DNA of 64,000 nucleotides from Opitutaceae bacterium (GTDB lineage: Bacteria > Verrucomicrobiota > Verrucomicrobiia > Opitutales > Opitutaceae). A program made the translations under genes and the position numbers. The notes under the pieces are model-generated. The model did not search any database and had not been told where the DNA came from. It saw nothing but the letters and a program-made list of their open reading frames with translations. The DNA lies in NCBI GenBank assembly GCA_003151515.1, contig PLXS01000037.1, positions 1 to 64,000 on the forward strand, given 5' to 3'. Below, piece by piece: positions 49,927 to 58,844 of the stretch (position 1 is its first letter; the number at the start of each line of letters is the position of its first letter).

Positions 49927-51081
49927 ATGAGGTTCCTACCGCTCATCTGGAGCAACCTTCGCAGGAAGAAGACCCGCACGATCCTGACGCTGCTCTCGAT
50001 CGTCGTGGCCTTCGTCCTGTACGGCTTCCTCTCGGCGATCCGGCAGGCCCTGACGGGCGGCGTGAGCCTCGAGGGCGCGAACCGCCTCATCGTGCGCCAC
50101 AAGGTCTCGATCATCCAGCTGCTGCCCGTGGACTACAAGCGGCGCATGGAGCGCATCCCCGGCATAGCCGCCGTCACCCACCAGACCTGGTTCGGGGGCG
50201 TCTACCAGGACCCCAAGAACTTCTTCATGCAGAACCCGGTCATACCGGGCGAGTTCATGGCGATGCACCCGGAGTTCCTGCTGCCGGCGGACCAGCTGCG
50301 GGCCTGGGAGGCGTTGCGCACCGGCGCCATCGTCGGGCGCAAGACCGCCGTGCGCTTCGGCTGGAAGATCGGCGACAAGGTGCCGATCCAGTCGACCATC
50401 TGGAGCAAGAAGGACGGAAGCTTCATCTGGGATTTCGACATCGTCGGGATTTTCGACGGGCGCAACAAGAACACGGACACCACCGCGCTCTTCTTCCACT
50501 ACGACTACTTCGACGAGGCCAGGTCGTTCTGGACGGGCCAGGTCGGCTGGTACACGGTGCGCATCGACGACTCGGCGCGCGCCGCGGACGTGGCGAAGCT
50601 GATCGACGCGGAGTTCGAGAACTCCTCCGCGGAGACCAAGTCGGAGCCCGAGGGGGCGTTTGTGCAGGGCTGGGCGAAGCAGATCGGCGACATCGCCCTC
50701 ATAACGGCGTCCATCCTGGGGGCCGTCTTCTTCACGATCCTCCTTGTCACCGGCAACACGATCTCGCAGTCCGTGCGCGAGCGCACGGGCGAGCTGGGCG
50801 TGCTCAAGGCCATCGGCTTCACCAACACCCACGTGCTTGTCCTCGTGATGGCCGAGTCGTGCCTGATCGCCGTGATCGGCGGCGTCCTCGGCCTGTCGTT
50901 AGCCTGGCTGCTCACCTCCCGGGGCGACCCCACGGGCGGGATGCTGCCCCTCTATTTCTTCCCGGTTCGCGACATGCTGCTCGGGCTCGCCATCAGCGTG
51001 GCCCTCGGCCTCGTGACGGGGTGCTTCCCCGCGCTGCAGGCGATGCGCCTGAGGGTGGCGGACTCGCTAAGGAGGATATGA
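49927..51081 (+). CDS. FtsX-like ABC transporter permease
   Basis: A 384-residue MacB/FtsX-type permease: first span (ILTLLSIVVAFVLYGFLSAI), a large periplasmic domain (about 45-265, with TWFGGVYQDPKNFFMQNP and DKVPIQSTIWSKKDGSF), then three C-terminal spans in which GNTISQSVRERTGELGVLKAIGF is the family motif linking to the ATPase. It pairs with the second, similarly organised permease that follows. ATG 49927 has GAACAGC upstream but no strong ribosome site; the next in-frame ATG is far inside. Together with the adaptor it may form a MacAB-like export complex. Confidence 0.82.
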   Translation: MRFLPLIWSNLRRKKTRTILTLLSIVVAFVLYGFLSAIRQALTGGVSLEGANRLIVRHKVSIIQLLPVDYKRRMERIPGIAAVTHQTWFGGVYQDPKNFFMQNPVIPGEFMAMHPEFLLPADQLRAWEALRTGAIVGRKTAVRFGWKIGDKVPIQSTIWSKKDGSFIWDFDIVGIFDGRNKNTDTTALFFHYDYFDEARSFWTGQVGWYTVRIDDSARAADVAKLIDAEFENSSAETKSEPEGAFVQGWAKQIGDIALITASILGAVFFTILLVTGNTISQSVRERTGELGVLKAIGFTNTHVLVLVMAESCLIAVIGGVLGLSLAWLLTSRGDPTGGMLPLYFFPVRDMLLGLAISVALGLVTGCFPALQAMRLRVADSLRRI

Positions 51082-51088
51082 GGCGCCC

Positions 51089-52279
51089 ATGATCAACTGG
51101 CTCTCCCAGATAGCCTCGGTGACCAAGTTCGGCCTGCTTAGCATCCCGCAGAGGCGCGGCTCGGTGGGCGCCGCGCTCTTCGGAATCGCCGGTGTGGTCG
51201 CCGTGCTCGTGGGGGTTCTCTCCATTGCCGCCGGCTTCCGCCGGGCCATGGCCGCGTCCGGCTCCCCCGACGCCGCCCTCGTCCTTCGAAGCGGCGCCGA
51301 CAGCGAGATGGTGAGCGGCTTCGGGCGGGCCACCACACGCATCATCGCCGATGCCCCGGGCGTCGCGCGCGGCCCCGACGGGCCGCTCGCCTCCGCCGAG
51401 CTCTTCGTCATTATCAACCTTCCGAAGATCTCCACGGGCTCCGACGTGAACGTCCCCCTTCGCGGGGTCGAGCGCCCCGCGCTCAAGGTGCGCGACTCGA
51501 TGAGGATCGAGGAGGGGCGCATGTTCGAATGGGGCAAGGACGAGGTCGTCGTCGGGATCGGTGCCGCGCGGGAATTCTCGGGGCTTAGGGTCGGCGACAA
51601 GATAAAGGTGGGCCGCTACGAGTGGCCGGTCGTCGGCATCTTCTCCGCCGGGGGCGGCGCCTCCGAGTCCGAGATCTGGACCGACGCGGCGGTCCTGCAG
51701 CCGGCGTACAAGCGCGGCGACAGCTTCCAGTCGGTCTACGTGAAGCTCAAGTCGGCCGAGTCCTTCCGCGAATTCCACGACGCGCTTTCGGCGGACCCCA
51801 GGCTGAGCGCCTCGGCGATGCGCCAGACCGACTACTACGCCGACCAGTCGACGGCGGTGACCAAGCTCGTGACGACGCTCGGCTACCTTATCGCGCTGTT
51901 GATGGCCGTGGGCGCCGTGTTCGGCGCGCTCAACACCATGTACAGCTCGGTGTCCGCGCGCACGCGCGAGATCGCGACCCTGCGCGCCCTCGGGTTCGGA
52001 AGCGGCGCCGTCGTCGCGTCGGTCATGCTCGAGTCGGTCGCGCTCGCGATCGTCGGGGGGGCGGTCGGGGCGGGCCTCTCCTACATCGCCTTCAACGGCC
52101 TCCACACGGCCACGATGAACTGGCAGAGCTTCAGCCAGGTGACGTTCGCGCTCGCCGTGACTCCCCAGCTGCTCGTCCAGGGCGTCGTCCTGGCGACGCT
52201 CATCGGGGCGGTGGGCGGACTCCTGCCCGCCATCCGCGCCGCGCGCCAGCCGATCGCCGCCGCGCTTCGGGAGCTGTAG
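51089..52279 (+). CDS. second FtsX-like ABC transporter permease
   Basis: A 396-residue permease of the same family as the preceding gene, with one N-terminal span (ALFGIAGVVAVLVGVLSIAAGF), a large periplasmic domain (about 60-270) and three C-terminal spans including TMYSSVSARTREIATLRALGF, the coupling motif. The start codon follows GGCGCCC seven bases after the previous stop. Two different permeases with one ATPase suggest a heterodimeric transporter, unlike the fused MacB homodimer. Confidence 0.82.
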   Translation: MINWLSQIASVTKFGLLSIPQRRGSVGAALFGIAGVVAVLVGVLSIAAGFRRAMAASGSPDAALVLRSGADSEMVSGFGRATTRIIADAPGVARGPDGPLASAELFVIINLPKISTGSDVNVPLRGVERPALKVRDSMRIEEGRMFEWGKDEVVVGIGAAREFSGLRVGDKIKVGRYEWPVVGIFSAGGGASESEIWTDAAVLQPAYKRGDSFQSVYVKLKSAESFREFHDALSADPRLSASAMRQTDYYADQSTAVTKLVTTLGYLIALLMAVGAVFGALNTMYSSVSARTREIATLRALGFGSGAVVASVMLESVALAIVGGAVGAGLSYIAFNGLHTATMNWQSFSQVTFALAVTPQLLVQGVVLATLIGAVGGLLPAIRAARQPIAAALREL

Positions 52280-52371
52280 GCGCGCCTGGGGCCGGAAGGC
52301 CGAGGGAACGCGCAAGCGTCAGCGCCGTAGGCGGATATGAGCGGACGCCCACGGCCCATGGGCACCGTCTC

Positions 52372-52401
52372 TTGACTTTTCGCGGCCCGGGCCGATTTAT
52401 C
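52372..52401 (+). promoter_or_regulatory. candidate sigma-70 promoter of leuA
   Basis: TTGACT (52372-52377) and TTTATC (52396-52401) are separated by 18 bases, close to the TTGACA/TATAAT pattern, and lie in the 307-base gap ahead of leuA. Transcription would start near 52408 and the leader would be about 180 bases long. Confidence 0.4.
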
Positions 52402-52412
52402 AGGCCACCGAG

Positions 52413-52463
52413 ATGGTCTTCGCCTCCCAGGCCCTTCGACTTACGTCCGCGCACGACCTTTAG
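52413..52463 (+). CDS. candidate leucine-rich leader peptide of leuA
   Basis: A 16-codon frame (MVFASQALRLTSAHDL) too short for routine gene calling. It has three Leu codons, all the rare CTT, two of them nearly adjacent and the third just before the stop TAG, as in amino-acid attenuation leaders. The stop falls inside the 5' arm region of a hairpin (52451-52490), so ribosome position would influence folding. There is no clear ribosome binding site, and if the suggested promoter is right the ATG is only about five bases from the RNA start (leaderless). Treat as a hypothesis. Confidence 0.3.
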   Translation: MVFASQALRLTSAHDL

Positions 52464-52490
52464 AGGGCGCCGCGTAGCGGCGGGTCGTGC
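52451..52490 (+). promoter_or_regulatory. hairpin in the leuA leader
   Basis: GCACGACC (52451-52458) pairs with GGTCGTGC (52483-52490), enclosing a second stem GCCGC/GCGGC with a GTA loop (52469-52481). The outer stem begins within the last codons of the candidate leader peptide. There is no T run directly after it, so it would be an antiterminator or a pause hairpin, not the terminator. A GGGCCG/CCGGCCC stem follows near 52516-52535. Confidence 0.45.
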
Positions 52491-52586
52491 GTAGCCTGGT
52501 TCATCCCGCCTTACGGGGCCGCTGGCCGGCCCGTTGGCGTTGTCCTAAGATCCAAACTCAGCCAATCTCAATCCCCCTACCGTCCC

Positions 52587-54257
52587 ATGCAGTCCGAACC
52601 CATAACCAAGTACACGGCATTCCCCCCGGTCCCCATGGCCACGCGCCAGTGGCCCGACCGCACGCTCACGCGCGCCCCGATCTGGTGCAGCGTCGACCTG
52701 AGGGACGGCAACCAGGCCCTCGCCCAGCCGATGAGCGTCGATGAGAAGCTCGAGTTCTTCGACATGCTCGTGCGCATCGGCTTCAAGGAGATCGAGGTGG
52801 GCTTTCCCTCGGCCTCGCAGACCGAGTTCGACTTCACCCGGCGCCTGATCGAGGGCGGGCACATACCCGGCGACGTGGCGATCCAGGTCCTGTGCCAGTG
52901 CCGCGAGGACCTGATTGCGCGCACCCTGGAATCCATCCGCGGCGCCAGGAACGTCATCTTCCACCTCTACAACTCGACGTCGCCCCGACAGCGCGAGTTC
53001 GTCTTCAACCTCCCGAAGAAGGAGATCGTCGCCATCGCCGTGCGCGCCGTCGAGCAGCTCAAGCGCGACGGCCGCGCGCTCACCGAGGCGGGCACGCGCA
53101 TCCAGCTTGAGTACTCGCCGGAGAGCTTCACGAGCACCGAGCTCGAGTTCGCCCTCGAGATCTGCGAGGCCGTGACCGACGTGTGGGGGCCCGGCCCGAG
53201 CGACAAGATCATCCTCAACCTGCCGGCCACGGTCGAGTACGCGACCCCCAACGTCCACGCCGACCAGATCGAGTGGATGTGCACGCACCTGACGCGCCGG
53301 GACAGGACGATCGTCTCGCTGCACACGCACAACGACCGCGGCACCGGGGTCGCGGCGACCGAGCTCGCGCTCCTCGCAGGGGCCGACCGCGTGGAGGGGA
53401 CGCTCTTCGGCAACGGGGAGAGGACCGGCAACCTGGACATCGTGACCGTCGCCCTGAACCTCTACACCCACGGCATCCACCCGCGCCTCGACCTGAGCGA
53501 CATAAACGCCATCCGGGACGTCTACGAGCGGTGCACGCGCCTCGAGGTGCCCCCGCGCCAGCCCTACGCGGGCGAGCTCGTGTTCACCGCGTTCAGCGGC
53601 TCGCACCAGGACGCCATCAAGAAGTCGATGCCGCACCAGAAGCCGGGCAGGCCCTGGGACGTGCTCTACATTCCCATAGACCCGGCCGACATCGGCCGCA
53701 GCTACCGCGCGATCATCCGGATCAACTCGCAGTCGGGAAAGGGCGGCGTCGCCTACGTCCTCGAGCACGAGTTCGGCTTCCACCTGCCCAAGCTCATGCA
53801 CAAGGAGATCGGCCGCGTGGTGAACGCCATGGCGGACGCCAGCGGCACGGAGCTCTCCTCCGCCGAGATCAAGGAGGCCTTCCAGCGCGAGTACCTCGAG
53901 AGGAAGGCGCCCGTGGCGCTCGAGCACTTCAAGACCACCGAGCGGGACTCGACGGTCAAGTGCGAGGCGCGCGTCTCCGTGGACGGCAAGCCGCACACCC
54001 TCTCCGGCTCCGGCAACGGGCCGATCGACGCCTTCGTGCGCGCGCTGGGCTCGGCGGGGCTTCCGCGCTTCGACGTGACGAGCTACTCCGAGCACTCGCT
54101 CGGCTCCGGGGCGGAGGCGAAGGCCGTCAGCTACATCCAGATCAAGATGGAGCGGGGCTCGGCGTTCTTCGGCGCCGGCATAGACACGAACATCGAGCTC
54201 GCCTCGATCAAGGCGATCGTAAGCGCCCTGAACCGGGCGATGCGCCCCTCGAAATGA
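52587..54257 (+). CDS. leuA: 2-isopropylmalate synthase (LeuA2-type)
   Basis: A 556-residue enzyme condensing acetyl-CoA with 2-oxoisovalerate, the first step of leucine synthesis. Catalytic barrel: WCSVDLRDGNQAL (Arg-Asp metal/substrate motif), GFKEIEVGFPSASQ, VSLHTHNDRGTGVA (His-x-His metal ligands), NGERTGNLDIV. The C-terminal leucine-sensing domain follows from about 440 (VKCEARVSVDGKPHTLSGSGNGPIDAFVRAL). The opening TKYTAFPPVPMATRQWPDR marks the actinobacterial/yeast-like LeuA2 group. The last bases overlap the start of rlmN. Confidence 0.93.
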   Translation: MQSEPITKYTAFPPVPMATRQWPDRTLTRAPIWCSVDLRDGNQALAQPMSVDEKLEFFDMLVRIGFKEIEVGFPSASQTEFDFTRRLIEGGHIPGDVAIQVLCQCREDLIARTLESIRGARNVIFHLYNSTSPRQREFVFNLPKKEIVAIAVRAVEQLKRDGRALTEAGTRIQLEYSPESFTSTELEFALEICEAVTDVWGPGPSDKIILNLPATVEYATPNVHADQIEWMCTHLTRRDRTIVSLHTHNDRGTGVAATELALLAGADRVEGTLFGNGERTGNLDIVTVALNLYTHGIHPRLDLSDINAIRDVYERCTRLEVPPRQPYAGELVFTAFSGSHQDAIKKSMPHQKPGRPWDVLYIPIDPADIGRSYRAIIRINSQSGKGGVAYVLEHEFGFHLPKLMHKEIGRVVNAMADASGTELSSAEIKEAFQREYLERKAPVALEHFKTTERDSTVKCEARVSVDGKPHTLSGSGNGPIDAFVRALGSAGLPRFDVTSYSEHSLGSGAEAKAVSYIQIKMERGSAFFGAGIDTNIELASIKAIVSALNRAMRPSK

Positions 54258-55375
54258 CCCAGGAGCCCGCGAGGCGCCCGCTGACCGGCGAGACGCTGGA
54301 GTCGCTGCGCGTGGCCCTCGCCGGGCGCGGCGAGAAGGAGTTCCGCGCGAGGCAGATCCTGGAGTGGGTCTACAAGAGGCGGGCGCGCTCGTGGGACGAG
54401 ATGACGAACCTGCCCAAGGCCCTGAGGGCGTGGCTCGGGGAGACGTTCTGCCTCATGCCCGCCTCCCTCGTCCTGAACAGGCACTCGGCAGACGTGACCG
54501 ACAAGCTCCTGCTCGAGCTCTGGGACAAGTCCCTCATCGAGACCGTCATCATCCGCGCCCCCCAGGAGGGCGTCGGCGTCGAGCACTCCCGAAAGACGAT
54601 CTGCATCTCCACGCAGGTCGGCTGCGCGATGGGTTGCGTCTTCTGCGCGAGCGGGCTGGCGGGGCTTCGCAGGGACCTGAGCGCCGGGGAGATCGTGGCC
54701 CAGCTCCTGCAGGTGTGCTACGCCGAGGACCTGCGCACGCCGAGGGCGCGCGCGGAGCTCGCGTCCTTCGACAACATTGTCGTCATGGGCATGGGGGAGC
54801 CCCTGGCCAACTACGACGCCCTGATCAGGGCGCTCACGATCGTGAACGCAGAGTGGGGCCTGGGGTTCGGCGCCCGCCGCATCACGGTCTCGACGAGCGG
54901 GCTCGCCCCGAAGATCGAGCGGCTGGCCGGCGAGCCGCTCGGCTTCCGGCTCGCGGTCTCGCTGCACGGGGCAACGGACGAGGTGCGGGGCCGGATCATG
55001 CCGGTCAACAAGGCCTATCCCCTGGCGAAGCTCCTGCCCGCCGTGAAGGCGTTCACCGAGCGCCACGGCCGCATGGCGACGCTGGAGTTCATCCTGATAG
55101 AGGACGTGAACGACTCGCTCGAGCAGGCCCGCGCCCTGCGCGCCATCGCGCTCGACCTGCACGCCCACGTGAACCTGATCCCCTACAACAGCGTGGAGGG
55201 GCTGCCCTGGAGGCGCCCCGACGCCATGAGGCAGCAGGCGTTCGCCGAGGTCTTGCGAAAGGCGGGCATATCCGTTACGCTTCGCCGCGAAAAGGGCCAC
55301 GACATCGCCGCGGCGTGCGGCCAGCTGCGCCTAAAAACCGAGCGCGAGCGGGCGGCCGTCGCGCCGGGCGGATAA
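54254..55375 (+). CDS. rlmN: 23S rRNA/tRNA adenine-C2 methyltransferase RlmN
   Basis: A 373-residue radical-SAM dual-specificity methyltransferase (23S rRNA A2503 and certain tRNAs at A37). The FeS cluster motif is CAMGCVFC, within STQVGCAMGCVFCASG; MGMGEPLANYD, SLHGATDEVR and LIEDVNDSL follow; the catalytic C-terminal Cys is in DIAAACGQLR. The N-terminal accessory domain is present (RQILEWVYKRRARSWDEMTNLPK). ATG 54254 overlaps the leuA stop by four bases. Confidence 0.93.
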   Translation: MTQEPARRPLTGETLESLRVALAGRGEKEFRARQILEWVYKRRARSWDEMTNLPKALRAWLGETFCLMPASLVLNRHSADVTDKLLLELWDKSLIETVIIRAPQEGVGVEHSRKTICISTQVGCAMGCVFCASGLAGLRRDLSAGEIVAQLLQVCYAEDLRTPRARAELASFDNIVVMGMGEPLANYDALIRALTIVNAEWGLGFGARRITVSTSGLAPKIERLAGEPLGFRLAVSLHGATDEVRGRIMPVNKAYPLAKLLPAVKAFTERHGRMATLEFILIEDVNDSLEQARALRAIALDLHAHVNLIPYNSVEGLPWRRPDAMRQQAFAEVLRKAGISVTLRREKGHDIAAACGQLRLKTERERAAVAPGG

Positions 55376-55461
55376 GATTCAACTTGAAAGTTGGAGGGAA
55401 CCAACGGTTTTATGTTCGTTTCCCAGCACAATCCCAGCCCGGCTCCCCTCCAGCAAAATCC

Positions 55462-56181
55462 ATGATAGAAGTCAAAGGCCTCACCAAGAGCTTCGGCGCC
55501 AAGCGCGCGGTCGACGGCGTGAGCTTTTCGGTGAGGAAGGGCGACATCCTCGGTTTCCTCGGCCCCAATGGCGCGGGCAAGTCCACGACTATGAAGATGA
55601 TAACCGGCTTTCTGAGGCCGGACTCGGGCACGGCGCTGACCGACGGAATCGATGTCCTTGAGGATCCCGTGGCCGTGAAGCGCAGGCTGGGCTACCTTCC
55701 GGAGAACGCGCCCGCCTACCCCGAGATGACCGTCATCGAGTTCCTGGGCTTCATAGCCGAGGTGCGCGGGTTCTCGGGCGGGGCAGCCAGGGAGAGGGTC
55801 GAGCGCGCCGTCTGCCTCACGCACCTCGATTCCGTGAGGGCCCAGACGATCGACACGCTTTCAAAGGGCTTCAAGCAGCGGGTCGGCTTCGCCCAGGCCC
55901 TCCTTCACGACCCGCCGACCCTGGTCCTGGACGAGCCGACGGACGGGCTTGACCCGAACCAGAAGAACGAGATGCGCCTGCTCATCAAGGGCATGGCCGC
56001 GCAGAAGGCCGTCATCCTCTCCACGCACATCCTGGAGGAGGTTGAGGCCATCTGCACCCGCATCATCATCATCTCCAGGGGCAGGCTCGTCGCGGACGAG
56101 ACGCCCGCCGCCCTCCTCGCCCGCCGGCCCGGAGCTAGGATGGACGAGATATTCCGCGGCCTGACCGAGGGCGACGTATGA
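55462..56181 (+). CDS. ABC transporter ATPase, GldA-like
   Basis: A 239-residue ATPase of the GldA/NodI group: Walker A GPNGAGKST, Q loop YLPENAP, signature LSKGFKQRVGFAQAL, Walker B LVLDEPTDGLD, His switch STHILEE. The family couples to a GldF/GldG-type pair, which follows here. In gliding Bacteroidetes this system supports gliding, but homologues are widespread without it, so motility is not implied. Starts 86 bases after rlmN, in its own operon; its stop overlaps the permease start by four bases. Confidence 0.87.
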   Translation: MIEVKGLTKSFGAKRAVDGVSFSVRKGDILGFLGPNGAGKSTTMKMITGFLRPDSGTALTDGIDVLEDPVAVKRRLGYLPENAPAYPEMTVIEFLGFIAEVRGFSGGAARERVERAVCLTHLDSVRAQTIDTLSKGFKQRVGFAQALLHDPPTLVLDEPTDGLDPNQKNEMRLLIKGMAAQKAVILSTHILEEVEAICTRIIIISRGRLVADETPAALLARRPGARMDEIFRGLTEGDV

Positions 56182-56903
56182 GGCAGGTTAGGCCCATCTT
56201 CAAGCGGGAGTTCGCCGGGTACTTCCGGACGCCGGTAGCGTACGTGTTCCTGGTGTCCTTCCTCCTCATCTCCGTCGCCCTGTCGTTCTCGAGGTTCGGC
56301 GGGTTCTTCAAGTCGGGCGTCGCGAGCCTCGACGCCTACTTCGGCTTCTTCCCGTGGCTGTTCCTTTTCATCGTTCCCGCGGCGGGCATGCGCCTGTGGT
56401 CCGAGGAGAAGAGGTCCGGCACGGTCGAGCTCCTGTTCACGCTGCCGGTGACGACGCTCGAGGCGGTGATGGGCAAGTTCCTAGCCGGGTGGGCCTTCCT
56501 CGCCCTCGCCGTGGCGCTGAGCTTCCCGATGGCGGTCACGATCGGCTACCTCGGAAGCCCCGACTGGGGAGTGGTCGCCTCAAGCTACTTCGGGGCCGTC
56601 ATGATGGCCGGCGGCTTCCTGGGCGTATGCTCGCTCACCTCCGCCTTCACGAAGAACCAGGTCGTCAGCTTTGTCGTGAGCCTTCTGGCCTGCGCCGTCC
56701 TCGTCTTCCTGGGCTACAGCGGCTTCACGAGCTTCCTCGAGGGCTTCCTGCCCGTGAGTGCTGCCGACGCCATCTCCAACTTCAGCTTCATCACGCACTT
56801 CAGCCCGATGGTGCGCGGGGTGATCGACCTGAAGGACGTCGTCTTCTTCCTGTCGCTCATGGGCTTCACCCTCTTCCTAAACGTCCTGGCGCTGGAGCGC
56901 TGA
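56178..56903 (+). CDS. ABC transporter permease, GldF-like
   Basis: A 241-residue ABC-2-type permease with six spans. The conserved first loop RREFAGYFRTPVAYVF and the segment GMRLWSEEKRSGTVELLFTLPVT are GldF/ABC2 marks. It lies between the GldA-like ATPase and the GldG-like protein, the order seen in gldAFG operons. The cargo is unknown. Confidence 0.83.
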   Translation: MRQVRPIFKREFAGYFRTPVAYVFLVSFLLISVALSFSRFGGFFKSGVASLDAYFGFFPWLFLFIVPAAGMRLWSEEKRSGTVELLFTLPVTTLEAVMGKFLAGWAFLALAVALSFPMAVTIGYLGSPDWGVVASSYFGAVMMAGGFLGVCSLTSAFTKNQVVSFVVSLLACAVLVFLGYSGFTSFLEGFLPVSAADAISNFSFITHFSPMVRGVIDLKDVVFFLSLMGFTLFLNVLALER

Positions 56904-56920
56904 AACCCCGCTGACCCGCG

Positions 56921-58804
56921 ATGACCATGGGAACCAAGACAGTGGCCGCCGCCCTCCTCCTCGTGGGGCTCGTCCTCGTCAACTACCTGGCGACGTCGGT
57001 GCCCGCGCGCCTGGATGCCACCGCGGAGAGGGTCTACACGCTCTCGCCGGGGACGAAGGCCATCCTCTCCAAGATTACGGAGCCGACGAGCCTCGACCTC
57101 TACTACTCGAGGGGCACGAGCGGCCAGTTCGTCGAGTACAAGAACTACGCGGAGCGCGTGCGCGAGATGCTGCGCCAGTACGTGCGCGCCTCCAAGGGCA
57201 AGGTGCGCCTGAACGTCATCGACCCCGAGCCCGACACGCCGCAGGAGGAGAAGGCGACCGCGGCGGGCGTCGAGCCCCAGACGATCCCCGGGGGCAGCCA
57301 GTTCTACTTCGGCCTGGTCGCAACGCAGGCGGACCAGCAGCGGGCGATACCGGCCCTGACGCCGCAGCGCGAGCAGTTCCTGGAGTACGACGTCTCGGAG
57401 CTGATCTACGCGGTCGGCCAGACCGAGAAGAAGAAACTCGGGCTCCTGACGAGCCTGCCGCTGCAGGGCTCACCGGGCATGCCCATGATGGGCCAGCAGG
57501 GCGAGGAGGGGCAGTTCATCGCCAGCGAGTGGCAGGACACCTACCAGATCGCGCCCGTGGAGCCCTCCGGCACGGAGCTGCCCGCGGACCTGGACGTCCT
57601 GGCAATCGTGCACCCCGAGAACGTCTCCCCGAAGCTGCAGTTCGCGATCGACCAGTTCCTTCTCTCCGGAAAGCCCGTGTTCCTGGCCGTCGACCCGTCG
57701 AGCGTCTACTTCAAGCGCCAGGGCGGCCAGGCGGCCATGTTCGGAGGCCCCCAGCCCAACGTCTCGAGCGACCTGCCCGCGCTCCTCTCCGGCTGGGGCA
57801 TCGCCTACGACCCGCAGAAGATCGTGGGCGACAACGAGAACGCCGAGGAGGTCGAGCTGCGCGACCAGTCGACCATGCGCTACCCGGTCTGGATCAGCCT
57901 GACGCAGGACGCGTTCAACCCGAAGGCGCTCCCCACGGCTCAGCTCGAGTCCGCGCTCTTCATCGAGGCCGGCAGCATTTCACTCAAGCCCGGCTGCGAC
58001 CTCACCTTCACTCCCCTGGTCGAGACGTCGGCCAAGACGGGCGAGATCGCAGCCGCCGCGATCCAGTTCGCCCAGCCCGAGGACGTGGCCCGCCAGCTCG
58101 TGGCCTCGGGCAAGAGGACCATCGCGGCCATCGTGAGCGGGAAGTTCAAGTCCGCGTTCCCCGACGGCCCCCCCCGGGAGCCCGAGCCGGCCGACGCCGC
58201 GAAGAAGGACAAGGACGAGAAGGCGAAGGCCGCCCCGGCCGCGCCGTCGCTCAGGGAGTCCAGGACCACCTCGCTCCTGATCGTCGTCGCCGACACGGAC
58301 TGGCTCATGGACGAGTACAGCGTGCGCAAGTTCAATTACATGGGCCAGTCGGCCGCCACCCCGATCAACGACAACCTCGCGCTCGCCGCCAACTGCCTCG
58401 ACTACCTGGCGGGCTCGCACGACCTGGTGTCCATCCGCGGCAAGGGCGACTCGGTGCGCCCCTTCACGGTCGTGCGCAAGATGGAGGCCCGGGCGGCTGA
58501 GAAGTACCGGGAGAAGCTCACGGCCCTGGAGGCCCAGATCAAGGAGGTCCAGGACAAGCTCGCGCAGCTTCAGGGCCAGAAGGGCGAGGGCGGGCGCCTG
58601 CTGGCCTCGCCCGAGGCGACCCGCGCCATCGAGGATTTCCAGAAGCAGTCGGCCGCCCTGCGCGGCGAGCGCCGCGCGATCCGCCTGTCGCTTCGCCAGG
58701 GCATAGACGCACTCGAGAACTGGCTGCTCGTCATCAACCTTCTGACGACCCCGGTCCTCGTCTGCGCCTTCGGCCTCTGGTACAACCTTAGGTGCAGGCG
58801 CTAG
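56921..58804 (+). CDS. GldG/ABC-auxiliary (DUF7088/IFT52-like) membrane protein
   Basis: A 627-residue protein with an N-terminal span (VAAALLLVGLVLVNYLATS) and C-terminal span (NWLLVINLLTTPVLVCAFGLWYN) around a large extracytoplasmic domain. GldG features: VYTLSPGTKAILSKITEPTSLDLYYS near the start, YDVSELIYAVGQTEKKKLGLLTSLPLQG, and DVLAIVHPENVSPKLQFAIDQF (IFT52-like core). A charged linker (PADAAKKDKDEKAKAAPAAP, about 420-440) and a coiled coil (about 530-590) precede the last helix. It follows the GldF-like permease by 17 bases and belongs to the same transporter. Confidence 0.8.
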   Translation: MTMGTKTVAAALLLVGLVLVNYLATSVPARLDATAERVYTLSPGTKAILSKITEPTSLDLYYSRGTSGQFVEYKNYAERVREMLRQYVRASKGKVRLNVIDPEPDTPQEEKATAAGVEPQTIPGGSQFYFGLVATQADQQRAIPALTPQREQFLEYDVSELIYAVGQTEKKKLGLLTSLPLQGSPGMPMMGQQGEEGQFIASEWQDTYQIAPVEPSGTELPADLDVLAIVHPENVSPKLQFAIDQFLLSGKPVFLAVDPSSVYFKRQGGQAAMFGGPQPNVSSDLPALLSGWGIAYDPQKIVGDNENAEEVELRDQSTMRYPVWISLTQDAFNPKALPTAQLESALFIEAGSISLKPGCDLTFTPLVETSAKTGEIAAAAIQFAQPEDVARQLVASGKRTIAAIVSGKFKSAFPDGPPREPEPADAAKKDKDEKAKAAPAAPSLRESRTTSLLIVVADTDWLMDEYSVRKFNYMGQSAATPINDNLALAANCLDYLAGSHDLVSIRGKGDSVRPFTVVRKMEARAAEKYREKLTALEAQIKEVQDKLAQLQGQKGEGGRLLASPEATRAIEDFQKQSAALRGERRAIRLSLRQGIDALENWLLVINLLTTPVLVCAFGLWYNLRCRR

Positions 58805-58844
58805 GGCCAGGGCGCCTCCAGCGGGCCATCCCCCCCGAAGCACA

